Of a stretch of DNA of 64,000 bases, positions 39,184 to 47,798 are shown piece by piece. This DNA is from an uncultured Lactobacillus sp. GTDB taxonomy: Bacteria; Bacillota; Bacilli; Lactobacillales; Lactobacillaceae. Each line of letters starts with the position of its first letter. Within the stretch, counting starts at the first letter, position 1. Below the pieces are notes generated by a model that was not told the DNA's origin, did not search any database, and was given only the letters and a program-made list of their open reading frames with translations. The translations under genes and the position numbers were made by a program. The stretch spans positions 1-64,000 of the forward strand of contig CAMLHK010000001.1 of NCBI GenBank assembly GCA_946479925.1. The letters run 5' to 3'.

Positions 39184-39684
39184 GTGTTACATCGAGCAGT
39201 TTTCCAATCTAAATTAGGTGACTTGATCTTACTTAGTGATGAGGAAGCCTTAATAGGCCTATGGTTTGCAGATCAAAAATTTTTCGGTGCAAATTATCAG
39301 TTGGATCAAGCAGATGATGTTCAAAATATCCCACTTAAACTAACTCTTCGCTGGCTCAATGACTACTTTGCTGGTTTGAAGCCTGACCCTTTTGCCATTT
39401 TAATTAGACCAGAAGTCACAACATTTAGAAAAGCAGTTTATCATGAATTGCAAAAAATCCCTTATGGAGAAATAACCACTTACGGTGAGCTCTCTGACAA
39501 ACTACAAGCAAAACAAGCAGTCAAAACCAATAAAGCACGCGCAGTTGGTGGTGCAGTTGGACATAACCCAATCACACTAATCGTTCCGTGTCATCGCGTA
39601 ATTGGTAGTGACGGTTCACTAACTGGGTACGCTGGTGGAATTGAACGTAAAAAGGCTTTACTACAGTTAGAACGGCAGAATTAA
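39184..39684 (+). CDS. ogt: Methylated-DNA-protein cysteine methyltransferase
   Basis: A 166-residue suicide repair protein that removes alkyl groups from O6-alkylguanine. The acceptor Cys is in VPCHRV, near residue 136, preceded by RAVGGAVGHNPI and the helix-turn-helix TTYGEL. There are two in-frame GTG codons; the one at 39184 is eight bases after CGGAG, while that at 39175 overlaps it, so the shorter form is chosen. It is convergent with the HD-domain gene. Confidence 0.92.
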   Translation: MLHRAVFQSKLGDLILLSDEEALIGLWFADQKFFGANYQLDQADDVQNIPLKLTLRWLNDYFAGLKPDPFAILIRPEVTTFRKAVYHELQKIPYGEITTYGELSDKLQAKQAVKTNKARAVGGAVGHNPITLIVPCHRVIGSDGSLTGYAGGIERKKALLQLERQN

Positions 39685-40338
39685 TTAAACATTCCACTCA
39701 TCCATAAATTCTTGAACAAAAGCACGCATGAAATCAGTTCGTTTGTGTGCTTCTTTTTTGCCACCATCAGTATTCATTAAATCTTCTAATTGAAACAGCT
39801 TTTCATAAAAGTGATTAATGGTGGTTTCGGTGTGTTCGCGATATTGATCATGGCTAACCAGTTTTTCAGGCTTAATCTTTGGATCATAAATCACATTACC
39901 GTGAGCACCGCCATAGGTAAATGCGCGTGCAATTCCCATTGCACCCAAGCTCTCAATGCGATCAGCATCTTGAACATATTCACCGGAAACTGGTAATTGA
40001 TAATGGTGTTCAATATTTTGTGAAAACGACATATGTTGAATGGTAAAAAGAATATCCTTTACTTCAAGCTCACTAAAGCCAGCCTGTGGCAGCAAGTGCT
40101 TAATTTGCTCGACAACTTGCTCAGGATCCGCACAGATCTTTTCATCAATCGTATCGTGTAAATACCCTGCTGTCTGGATAATCGCCACCATGCGGCTGTC
40201 TGCGTGTGCATCAGGATTATCCTGTAAATATAATTGGCTTGCTAAGTGGGCCACACGCTGACCATGATAAAAATCGTGACCCGTTTTTTCACCTTCTAAT
40301 TGCTTTTGAACAAAATCGATTACCTTTGTTATTTCCAT
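39685..40338 (-). CDS. HD-domain phosphohydrolase (YedJ-like)
   Basis: A 217-residue HD-superfamily hydrolase. Metal-binding residues are visible in GHDFYHGQRVAHLA near residue 20, GYLHDTID near 75, and QDADRIESLGA near 125. The family includes metal-dependent phosphohydrolases of unknown natural substrate. ATG 40338 follows AAGGAG by eight bases; the GTG at 40347 overlaps the ribosome site. Convergent with ogt, with only one codon boundary between their stops, and downstream of a tRNA gene. Confidence 0.85.
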   Translation of the reverse strand: MEITKVIDFVQKQLEGEKTGHDFYHGQRVAHLASQLYLQDNPDAHADSRMVAIIQTAGYLHDTIDEKICADPEQVVEQIKHLLPQAGFSELEVKDILFTIQHMSFSQNIEHHYQLPVSGEYVQDADRIESLGAMGIARAFTYGGAHGNVIYDPKIKPEKLVSHDQYREHTETTINHFYEKLFQLEDLMNTDGGKKEAHKRTDFMRAFVQEFMDEWNV

Positions 40339-40363
40339 TTTAATCACTCCTTTTTTAGTCTTA

Positions 40364-40436
40364 AGCCGCTTCCCAGATTTGAACTGAGGACCTCCTCCTT
40401 ACCACGGCGGTGCTCTACCTCCTGAGCTAAAGCGGC
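40364..40436 (-). tRNA. tRNA-Thr (anticodon GGT), atypical
   Basis: A 73-nt cloverleaf on the minus strand: acceptor GCCGCTT/AAGCGGC, D arm GCTC/GAGC, T arm CTCAG/CTGGG with loop TTCAAAT. The anticodon loop reads GTGGTAA, giving anticodon GGT (Thr). Two oddities: G at position 32 instead of a pyrimidine, and a G29-A41 mismatch in the anticodon stem (CCGCC/GGAGG). CCA is not encoded. It may be a degenerating extra copy. Confidence 0.82.
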
Positions 40437-40493
40437 AAATTAATTTTAACAAAAAAGCACCCACCTTAGTTAGTGGATGCTAAATTTAATTAT

Positions 40494-40817
40494 TTACTGT
40501 ACGAACTTAACTGCTGTACCGTATGCAACTACTGACTGCATGTCACCGCCAATTGTACCTGAGTCAAAACGCATCATCACGATTGCATCGGCACCTTTTT
40601 CTTCAGCTTCTTGACGTAAGCGTTCAAGAGCTTGCTCACGAGATGTTTGCAACATCTTAGTGTAACTACGGATTTCTCCACCCACCATTGATTTTAAGCC
40701 AGCGCCAAAATCTTTAAAAGCATTTTTAGATTGAGTGGTTAAGCCAAAAACTTCACCAATAATCTCATACTCTTTACCAGGAATATTTTCCGTAGTAGTA
40801 ACTAATATTTCAGACAT
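40494..40817 (-). CDS. YbjQ family (UPF0145) heavy-metal-binding-domain protein
   Basis: A 107-residue YbjQ-type protein. The family pattern is complete: [20 protein letters not shown] at the start, a central helix with [20 protein letters not shown], and a C-terminal strand [10 protein letters not shown]. Proteins form pentamers in crystals; the biochemical role is not established. ATG follows AGGAGG. It is a single gene next to the tRNA-Thr. Confidence 0.88.
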   Translation of the reverse strand: MSEILVTTTENIPGKEYEIIGEVFGLTTQSKNAFKDFGAGLKSMVGGEIRSYTKMLQTSREQALERLRQEAEEKGADAIVMMRFDSGTIGGDMQSVVAYGTAVKFVQ

Positions 40818-40926
40818 TTCTTTTCCTCCTAAAACGGGGTAATTTATAGCAATAAATAATTATTGCCTTAAATAGATTATGAATTATAGCCTGATATTTT
40901 GTCAAATATTGCTTAAAAGTATCATA

Positions 40927-41315
40927 TTATTTGATAGATTCTAAAAGCTGTTTAGCAATTTCTGGTGGCATTAAATTAATTGTAGTGAGATCTTTTAAGC
41001 CAACCCAAGCCGGCTCGTAAATATTTTTAGTGCTCGAGCGTTTTTTTCTTCCCCACTAATTTGAGGTGCTTTAGTTTGCCCAGTTTGGGTTAAAAAGAAT
41101 ACCTCATCGTCAATTTCAATCAATTGCTTAAGCTTTTCCGGTAACAACTTAATTTTCAGTTCTTCATTGATTTCTCTAATTGTGGTTTCAATCGGTGTTT
41201 CCCAGTTTTTTGTGCCACTACCAGGTATGACCCAATAGTCGCGCTCATTTTTTAGCCTGTGAATTAATAAAACAGCTTTTAATTCTGGATTATATACGAC
41301 AACTCGTGCTCTCAT
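40927..41315 (-). pseudogene. NUDIX hydrolase with a frame break at an A7 run
   Basis: The first frame (41315 to 40995, 106 residues) carries a full Nudix box: G near 34, then WETPIETTIREINEELKI. It stops early with the out-of-family tail ALKIFTSRLGLA. After a -1 shift at the A7 run (41041-41047) the reading continues with KNIYEPAWVGLKDLTTINLM and PPEIAKQLLESIK to a stop at 40927, which is the expected C-terminus. The run forms A AAA AAC in the zero frame, a canonical slippery heptamer. It may be a one-base deletion, a sequencing error, or real frameshifting. The enzyme family hydrolyses nucleoside diphosphate derivatives. ATG follows AAGGAGGG. Confidence 0.8.
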
Positions 41316-41375
41316 TTTTAGCCCTCCTTATTTTAAAGCTCTACTATTTGACATCTACTTTTCACTTCATAACAA

Positions 41376-41406
41376 AAAAGTCTGATACATAAAGTATCAG
41401 ACTTTT
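41376..41406 (-). terminator. Terminator of tyrS
   Basis: A 13-bp perfect stem (41376-41388 with 41394-41406), followed by a T run on the minus strand, 11 bp past the tyrS stop. Confidence 0.88.
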
Positions 41407-41416
41407 ATACATATAA

Positions 41417-42682
41417 CTAGTCTTTGATATTAATCAAAGTGTATTTTCTCTTTCCTTTACGGACAATCACATACTTACCATCAAATGCTCTTGATGGATC
41501 AACTTCAAAATCAACTGATTGTTCACGGTCACCATTAATGTAAATTGCACCGTTTTCAACGTCTTCACGTGCTTGACGCTTAGATGATTCGATTTTGGTA
41601 TCAACTAAAAAGTCAACAATATTCTTAGCAGCCGATCCTGATTCTGCAGTTGGTGCGCTCTTTAATCCCTGCTCAATTTGCGTAACAGTTAAGTCTTTGA
41701 CATTACCAGAGAATAGAGAGTCTGTGATCATTTCTGCTTCAGCCAACCCCTCTTCACCGTGAACAAACTTGGTTACTTCCTTGGCTAAAGTCTTCTGCGC
41801 TGTTCTCTTCCATGGCTCAGTCTTAACTTGTTCTGCTAACTCATCAATTTCTTCATGACTTAGGAAAGTAAAGTACTTCAGGTACTTAACTACATCACGG
41901 TCGTCTTGATTAATCCAGAATTGGTAGAACTCGTAAGGACTGGTCTTTTCTGGATCAAGCCAAATTGCGCCACCAGCTGATTTACCAAATTTAGTTCCAT
42001 CAGCTTTAAGCATTAAGGGAATAGTCAAACCAAATGCTTCGCGGTCAGATCCCATCAACTTATGAATAAGGTCAATCCCTGCTGTAATGTTGCCCCACTG
42101 ATCACTACCACCGATTTGCATCTGTACACCGTGGTTTTTATTTAATTGGTAAAAATCAATTGCTTGCAAAATCTGGTATGAAAATTCAGTAAATGAAATC
42201 CCATTTTCCAAGCGACTGGCAACAACATCCTTGTTAATCATGTTGTTTACTTGGAAATGTTTACCGTAATCACGTAAGAAGTCGATTAAGCTTAGCTTGT
42301 CTAGCCATTCTGCATTGTTAACAATTTCAAAGTTATCAGTACCAAACAGCTTCTCCATTTGTTTAGTCAAAGCAATTTCATTTTGATGAAGCTTTTCAGC
42401 ATCAAGTAAAACTCTTTCGGTACTACGACCTGATGGGTCCCCAATTGTACCAGTACCACCACCAATAACAATTACTGGATGGTAACCAGCTAATTGGAAT
42501 CTCTTTAAAATCATAAAGGGGATTAGGTGGCCAATGTGAAGTGAATCACCAGTTGGATCAGTGCCACAATAGAGTGCTAAGTCATCATGTTCTTCTAAGT
42601 ACTTAGCTAATCCTTCTGCATCTGTCTGCTGGTTAATTGCTCCACGCCATTTTAAATCTTCTAAAATATCAAAGTTTGCCAT
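41417..42682 (-). CDS. tyrS: Tyrosyl-tRNA synthetase
   Basis: A 421-residue class I synthetase. The HIGH motif is HIGH in DSLHIGHLIPF near residue 48, the KMSKS equivalent is KFGKS in GTKFGKSAGG near 233, and an S4 RNA-binding domain occupies the C-terminal ~70 residues. ATG follows GGAGG. It is preceded by a T-box leader, so it is induced when uncharged tRNA-Tyr accumulates. Confidence 0.97.
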   Translation of the reverse strand: MANFDILEDLKWRGAINQQTDAEGLAKYLEEHDDLALYCGTDPTGDSLHIGHLIPFMILKRFQLAGYHPVIVIGGGTGTIGDPSGRSTERVLLDAEKLHQNEIALTKQMEKLFGTDNFEIVNNAEWLDKLSLIDFLRDYGKHFQVNNMINKDVVASRLENGISFTEFSYQILQAIDFYQLNKNHGVQMQIGGSDQWGNITAGIDLIHKLMGSDREAFGLTIPLMLKADGTKFGKSAGGAIWLDPEKTSPYEFYQFWINQDDRDVVKYLKYFTFLSHEEIDELAEQVKTEPWKRTAQKTLAKEVTKFVHGEEGLAEAEMITDSLFSGNVKDLTVTQIEQGLKSAPTAESGSAAKNIVDFLVDTKIESSKRQAREDVENGAIYINGDREQSVDFEVDPSRAFDGKYVIVRKGKRKYTLINIKD

Positions 42683-42702
42683 CTTTTTCCTCCAATAAAA
42701 AA

Positions 42703-42732
42703 GTCCCCGGATTTCCTAAGAAATCCAGGGAC
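42703..42732 (-). terminator. T-box terminator
   Basis: The G/C-rich stem GTCCCTGGATTT/AAATCCGGGGAC (12 bp, one wobble) with a T6 tail on the minus strand lies between the T-box motif and tyrS. Confidence 0.88.
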
Positions 42733-42935
42733 GACTAAATTACTTTTTTAGCCGTGGTACCACCCACGTTTGCGCTTGTTAGCGCCTCAGGTTCGGTTTT
42801 TAGCGGAACCACCCGATATGTATTTCGCGAAACTTCAGCCTGCCTAGCTTACACCAACCGCTAGTTCTCTGAGCACTGAACTGAAGCGCTACTTAAAATA
42901 TCTAAATGAATAATACTCATTTTTTTCTAATAAGT
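42703..42935 (-). ncRNA. T-box riboswitch of tyrS
   Basis: On the minus strand the conserved T-box core GTGGGTGGTACCACGGC (plus 42751-42767) is followed by the terminator at 42703-42732. Upstream lies a stem I region. The sequence GAAATACATATC places a likely specifier TAC (Tyr) at 42820-42822, followed by the usual A. The 5' limit is approximate. Confidence 0.9.
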
Positions 42936-42947
42936 CAATACCAGATA

Positions 42948-45944
42948 CTACTTATAGAAGCCCTTAATTTGTAAACCATAAGCTTTACCAGCAGTCATAT
43001 CATATTGGATAGTTTCGTAATCAGCCAAGAGATCTTGTTGTTCCTTGGTTAAGTACTGAGGTTCAATTACTTGTCCCTTACGTCCAATTAATTCATAACC
43101 CTTATCACCCTTAAAGTTAATTGTAATTGCAGGCAATTTCTTATGAACTTCAGTAAGGAGTGCTTGGTATGGTGTAACCTTTGAATCAGTCTGCTCAAGC
43201 ATCATCGCAATAAAGTCACTTGAACTTACGAAATTGTTAGCTTTACGTGGTAAATGCGTTTTGGCACCATGTTCACGAGCATACTTATTCGAGTAAATGA
43301 AGTAACGAGTTGAGTGCATCTCAACTGGATACTTGGCAGTGTAACTCTGTGAAATAATACTTGGATAGTGGTCACCGTAGAAGACTAGCGTGATTGGCTT
43401 CTTGATCTTATCAATTTGTCCAATAAATTGTTTAACTGCCTTATCAGTGTATTGCGTTCCCTTAACATATGTCGCCATTTGCTCACGAATTGCTGGCGTA
43501 TTGAATAAATCACCCGAGATTTTACCCATATATTCGTTATGTGGATACCAATTGTTGTATGGCATGTGGTTCTGAATCGAAATTAGATTAATAAACTGAC
43601 CATCTTTACGCGAATTGATTTGCTGCAGTCCATTAGCATAAGTAGTAAAGTCGGAGTTATAGCCACTCTTGCCAAGTTTCTTTTGATCAATAACTTTATA
43701 CTTCGAACCAGTGTAGACAAACTTATCAAACTTAAAGCGACGATAGTCTTCACGTCTAGAGTAGTATGTCCCAATAAATGGGTGAATAGCTGACTTATAA
43801 TCAAAGTTCATCCCGATTGTTGGATAGAAGTTATAGTTAGGAACAACCTGAACGTATGGCGTTAAAGTAGACTTAAACAATCCCATGTTCAAACCAGTCA
43901 AGGTTTCCCATTCCATGTTAGCCGTACCACCACCGTAGCCGGCACTAAGCATTGTACCGTATGAAGAACGTGACTTCATTGATTCAATAAACTTAACTGG
44001 ATTTGGTGCGGACTGCTCTATCTTAATAGTTGGAAAAGTATTCGGATCAGCAAAACTTTCACTTAAGTTAAAGACAATCGTTTGATCACTAAGTTTATTC
44101 TTTCTGTTCTTATTGATCTTGTTAGCAACTTTAGCGTACTTATCATTCAACTGTTTGATAGTCGAAGCAGAGTAACCTGTTGCTGGCTGATCCATAATTT
44201 GCAAGTCAATATAGTTTAAGAAATTCAGAACTGGTCCGTTAACCTGGATATCACGTTCTGGGTTTCTAAACCGTTGTCTATTATCAAATCCACGATTAAT
44301 GTGGTAAATAACTCCACCATCATGGTTAAAGCGAAATGGTGTCATGAATAGCGCTAAACTCAATAGTGCCCAAATACCACGTTTTTTCCATGAGCCGCGT
44401 TTCTTAATTGGAAACTTGATTTCCAAAAAGATATCCAGCGCAATCACGATTACAATTGCAACTAGAATAGCAATAACTGTTGTTTTACCAATCATTGGCA
44501 AAAGCGTCTTCCAGTTAACAATCTCACTGATTTCAGTTGGGTAAATTGGTTCACCACGAAGAAGCAGTTTAATCTTGTTGGCAATGGCCCAACCGATTCC
44601 AATTAGGCTGACTAGCACATTGGATGTCCAATAACGTGTAGTCACAAAGTAGAAAATTGAAAACAGTGCATCAAGAAAGATTGTTGTTAAAATCATGGCA
44701 AAGAACTTGGTGCCAAGTAAGTAAACAATTGCATTGATTGTCGCTGCCGTACTGATTTGGATTCTTAAGTTATCAGATTCAATTAAAAATGAACCGAAAC
44801 TCAAAATATAGAACCAAGCCCATGTGAGAAGGTTAACCCTGTTGGTGACAATGAATTTAACAACTTTTGCCCAGACCTTCTCACAAATTTTCGCTAAATT
44901 AGTTTCATGATCTAAGTACTTAATAATCTTAGTAACTGGCTTAAATTTGAATAGATACCGCTCAAGCACCATATCCCAAATTGCAGCAGCAAGCAGCATG
45001 ACAACAATCATGATTAGCTTGTTAGCAACAGATGAGCCAGTGAAACGGAAATCGTTCATGAATCTAGTCGAAATTGGCGCATCCATGAACATGATTACTG
45101 GGATAAAGTATCGAATTTGCTTCTCATTGAAGGTCATAATAACCTTTTTGAACAATAAGAATGCTGCTAAGACCATCAGGAGCATAAATGGTGAAGATGG
45201 ATTGTTCAAAAATTCTCTGTTCCAGTCACCACCACCGTTGCCGGAAATGATTTGTGACCAATAGACAGCATCAAAACCAGAAACACCGATTACAACAACA
45301 AAGAATGAAACAATTCCGCTAAATAAAGCTAGACCAAAGAGCTTACCTTTTACCTTAACGCCAGCTAAAAACATCCCCCACGCAAAGAACAAAACAAGGT
45401 ATAAACCATAGAGTGAATATTGGAAGGATAAGTTTCCGGCACTCAAGGCAAAGCCAAGAAGACTTAATAAGCTAAGTACTAGTAAGTTTTGCTTTTTAGT
45501 CAGCTTATGTTGTAAGTCATAAATCCGTGGTTGTGCCAGTAAACTGAAAAACAAGCCAGAAAACAAAACCGAGGTACTGGTAATAATTGGGAACAACATC
45601 CCCCAAACACGCCACATATTAAAGCGTGCTGGTACCTTAATGAAAAATAGGATGTAATAAACAACTAGCGTAACAAAAGCCATCAGCCAGTACTTAAAGC
45701 TTTCACTCACTCTCTGCTTTTTCCTGCTATAAACTGCACCAAAAACCATTGGTACAATCATCATTGTTGCGTTATGCATCATGTTAGGCATAAAACGCAC
45801 GAATGAGTAATGCGCTCTCGCAGCAACGCCCTTCAAACTATACATTTGAATTAACATAAAGAGAGTTGCTACTAATATGCAAATCGCCTGCACGACTTTT
45901 AACGATTTTTTATTTTTATTCATGTTGCTAGTATCTGTCCTCAC
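42948..45944 (-). CDS. Large LtaS-type (LTA synthase/sulfatase family) membrane protein with extra N-terminal membrane domain
   Basis: A 998-residue protein. Residues about 20-340 form an additional membrane domain of about ten segments with no recognised motif. Residues about 370-550 form a second, LtaS-like membrane block ending near LLRGEPIYPTEISEI. Residues about 615-900 are an extracellular alkaline-phosphatase-fold domain with catalytic residues in NLSESFADP, GGGTANMEWETL (Thr nucleophile) and YGDHYPS. The family transfers glycerol- or other polyol-phosphates onto lipid or sugar acceptors. GTG 45944 is the longest start; ATG 45923 (M8) is possible. It is the last gene after LCP and PlsY genes, 19 bp from plsY. 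Confidence 0.82.
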   Translation of the reverse strand: MRTDTSNMNKNKKSLKVVQAICILVATLFMLIQMYSLKGVAARAHYSFVRFMPNMMHNATMMIVPMVFGAVYSRKKQRVSESFKYWLMAFVTLVVYYILFFIKVPARFNMWRVWGMLFPIITSTSVLFSGLFFSLLAQPRIYDLQHKLTKKQNLLVLSLLSLLGFALSAGNLSFQYSLYGLYLVLFFAWGMFLAGVKVKGKLFGLALFSGIVSFFVVVIGVSGFDAVYWSQIISGNGGGDWNREFLNNPSSPFMLLMVLAAFLLFKKVIMTFNEKQIRYFIPVIMFMDAPISTRFMNDFRFTGSSVANKLIMIVVMLLAAAIWDMVLERYLFKFKPVTKIIKYLDHETNLAKICEKVWAKVVKFIVTNRVNLLTWAWFYILSFGSFLIESDNLRIQISTAATINAIVYLLGTKFFAMILTTIFLDALFSIFYFVTTRYWTSNVLVSLIGIGWAIANKIKLLLRGEPIYPTEISEIVNWKTLLPMIGKTTVIAILVAIVIVIALDIFLEIKFPIKKRGSWKKRGIWALLSLALFMTPFRFNHDGGVIYHINRGFDNRQRFRNPERDIQVNGPVLNFLNYIDLQIMDQPATGYSASTIKQLNDKYAKVANKINKNRKNKLSDQTIVFNLSESFADPNTFPTIKIEQSAPNPVKFIESMKSRSSYGTMLSAGYGGGTANMEWETLTGLNMGLFKSTLTPYVQVVPNYNFYPTIGMNFDYKSAIHPFIGTYYSRREDYRRFKFDKFVYTGSKYKVIDQKKLGKSGYNSDFTTYANGLQQINSRKDGQFINLISIQNHMPYNNWYPHNEYMGKISGDLFNTPAIREQMATYVKGTQYTDKAVKQFIGQIDKIKKPITLVFYGDHYPSIISQSYTAKYPVEMHSTRYFIYSNKYAREHGAKTHLPRKANNFVSSSDFIAMMLEQTDSKVTPYQALLTEVHKKLPAITINFKGDKGYELIGRKGQVIEPQYLTKEQQDLLADYETIQYDMTAGKAYGLQIKGFYK

Positions 45945-45963
45945 TAAAAAATGATGCTATCAA

Positions 45964-46581
45964 TCACTGCATTTTTATACCCAGTTTTTTCTTAATTGAG
46001 TATAAAATATCTACTTTTTTTCCTTTTCCAGTAAAAAAGTCCCGTAAATCATATCTAAATTTAAAAGTCATGATCAAGGTAATAATTAATAATACAATGC
46101 CAGCTTCTCTGAGTTTAGTCAATTCGTATAGACTAAATAATAAAATAAAAACTAACGGCGGAACCGTTAAGTTTTTAAGAATAATAGTCAAAATAAGTGC
46201 AATTAAAAGCGTTACTGCCGCAGCTTTAACATCATAAATAGCCGCTAAAATGACAGCAACTGTCACTCCTTTGCCACCTCGAAAATGATCCCAAAAAGGA
46301 AAACAGTGTCCTAAAATTAGCCCTAAACCTGCATAGGTCAACATTACCTTTTTTCCTAAAAAATAGTGTACAAGTAGTAAGCAAATTAGTGTTTTTAAAA
46401 TATCACCAATGCAAGTAATTATACCCCATTTTTTACCAAAAACGGCACCAACGTTAGCAGTTCCCGGGTTCCCAGATCCAACTTTAGTCGGGTCTTGATG
46501 TAGCCAGAAACGACCCACTAGCATGGCAAATAAAATACATCCGAATGCATAGCCGATTAAAACGGCAAGCAGTCTCGTCAT
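45964..46581 (-). CDS. plsY: PlsY-type acyl-phosphate:glycerol-3-phosphate acyltransferase
   Basis: A 205-residue membrane enzyme of the PlsY family making lysophosphatidic acid from acyl phosphate and glycerol-3-phosphate. The three family motifs are present: GSGNPGTANV near 36, GHCFPFWDHFRGGKGV near 90, and a late hydrophobic segment. It lies between the LCP and LtaS-like genes, an uncommon context; it may be the main PlsY or a specialised copy. ATG follows AAGGTGA. Confidence 0.9.
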   Translation of the reverse strand: MTRLLAVLIGYAFGCILFAMLVGRFWLHQDPTKVGSGNPGTANVGAVFGKKWGIITCIGDILKTLICLLLVHYFLGKKVMLTYAGLGLILGHCFPFWDHFRGGKGVTVAVILAAIYDVKAAAVTLLIALILTIILKNLTVPPLVFILLFSLYELTKLREAGIVLLIITLIMTFKFRYDLRDFFTGKGKKVDILYSIKKKLGIKMQ

Positions 46582-46600
46582 TAATCGTCACCTTCTTTTA

Positions 46601-47698
46601 TTATTGTCCTTCATAATCACTAAAGATATTATAGTCCTGCGTTGCAAGATTAGTGAAATCAAAGCCGAGTTCCTTATTTCGCTTGTTTTGGTAAGTTTCA
46701 TTATTATCAACCTTTTTGGGACTTAAGCCTAATTCAGCCCGAAGATAGTCAGAAATTCGTTGAAGCTCTTCAGTTGACTGAACTTGATAAGATGCACCAT
46801 CAACCATTGCGTTATGCCCATGAAGATAGTCATTTTTAACATTCTTAGTCGAGCTGCGGTAATTAAAGGCAATCTCCTTCAATGAATCAAATGGTAAATT
46901 AGTTTTAACATTGCCAGAAATTGAAGTTAGAACCGAATCAAGCTGTGTCAATGTGTTTAATGAAACGGCCTTTTTAATAAGCGTCGTAATGACCTGTCTT
47001 TGCCGTTCCTGACGGCCATAGTCACCCTCAGGATCGTCGTAGCGCATCCGTGAATATGCAAGGGCACCGCCGCCACCCATATGAGTCAGCTGTCCTTTCT
47101 TGAAAACATAACCACCATATTCAAAGCTAAGCGTAGGTCTGACATTTATTCCACCTACATAGCGAATAAGACGCATGATACCTTTCATATTAACTAGGGC
47201 ATAATATTTAATCGGTACGTTAACAAGTTCAGAGACACTGTCCATTGCCATCTTAGCACCACCTATTGGATAGGCCGCATTGATTTTTTCGACTTGGAAC
47301 TGCTCAGCACCAACCATTTGCGCCATTGTATCGCGGGGAACAGACACTAGTGAGTAGCGCTTTTTTTGTGGATTAACAACTGCAATGATAAGCGTATCAG
47401 TATTGCCAATCTTTTCCTTACGGTCAAGTGCTCCAGTATCGGTACCCATTAGTAAGACGGCAAACTTTTTCTTACCATTAAATTCGCCGTTTTTTACTTG
47501 AACATGCGTATTATTATCATAGGTATTGTCTACCGCATTCTTAGTTTTAAAATAAACGTAAGACGAGTATGCAGCAACACCAGCAGCTATGAGAAAGATA
47601 AGTCCACATAGCCATGCTATCAATTTCTTCTTTTTGTTGTAATCTTTTACATGTATTTCTACCCGACTCTTGTCCGGATGATTATGATTGTGATCCAT
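46601..47698 (-). CDS. LytR-CpsA-Psr (LCP) family wall-polymer ligase
   Basis: A 365-residue type II membrane protein: short cytosolic basic segment, one TM helix near residues 28-48, then an LCP domain with FAVLLMGTDTGALDRK, VSVPRDTMAQMVG and YSRMRYDDPEGDYGRQERQR. LCP enzymes attach teichoic acids or polysaccharides to peptidoglycan. The family Arg/Asp residues that bind the pyrophosphate lipid are present in the quoted segments. It heads the LCP-plsY-LtaS-like operon. Confidence 0.93.
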   Translation of the reverse strand: MDHNHNHPDKSRVEIHVKDYNKKKKLIAWLCGLIFLIAAGVAAYSSYVYFKTKNAVDNTYDNNTHVQVKNGEFNGKKKFAVLLMGTDTGALDRKEKIGNTDTLIIAVVNPQKKRYSLVSVPRDTMAQMVGAEQFQVEKINAAYPIGGAKMAMDSVSELVNVPIKYYALVNMKGIMRLIRYVGGINVRPTLSFEYGGYVFKKGQLTHMGGGGALAYSRMRYDDPEGDYGRQERQRQVITTLIKKAVSLNTLTQLDSVLTSISGNVKTNLPFDSLKEIAFNYRSSTKNVKNDYLHGHNAMVDGASYQVQSTEELQRISDYLRAELGLSPKKVDNNETYQNKRNKELGFDFTNLATQDYNIFSDYEGQ

Positions 47699-47748
47699 AT
47701 TCTTTTACTTACCTAATTTAAATACAATGAACACATTATAACAAAAAA

Positions 47749-47768
47749 ACAAACCATCTGCGGTTTGT
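47749..47768 (-). terminator. Terminator of the epimerase-like gene
   Basis: A 7-bp stem, ACAAACC (47750-47756) with GGTTTGT (47763-47769), followed on the minus strand by T7. Confidence 0.7.
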
Positions 47769-47798
47769 CTATATTATCTTATTAAAATCATTAATTAT

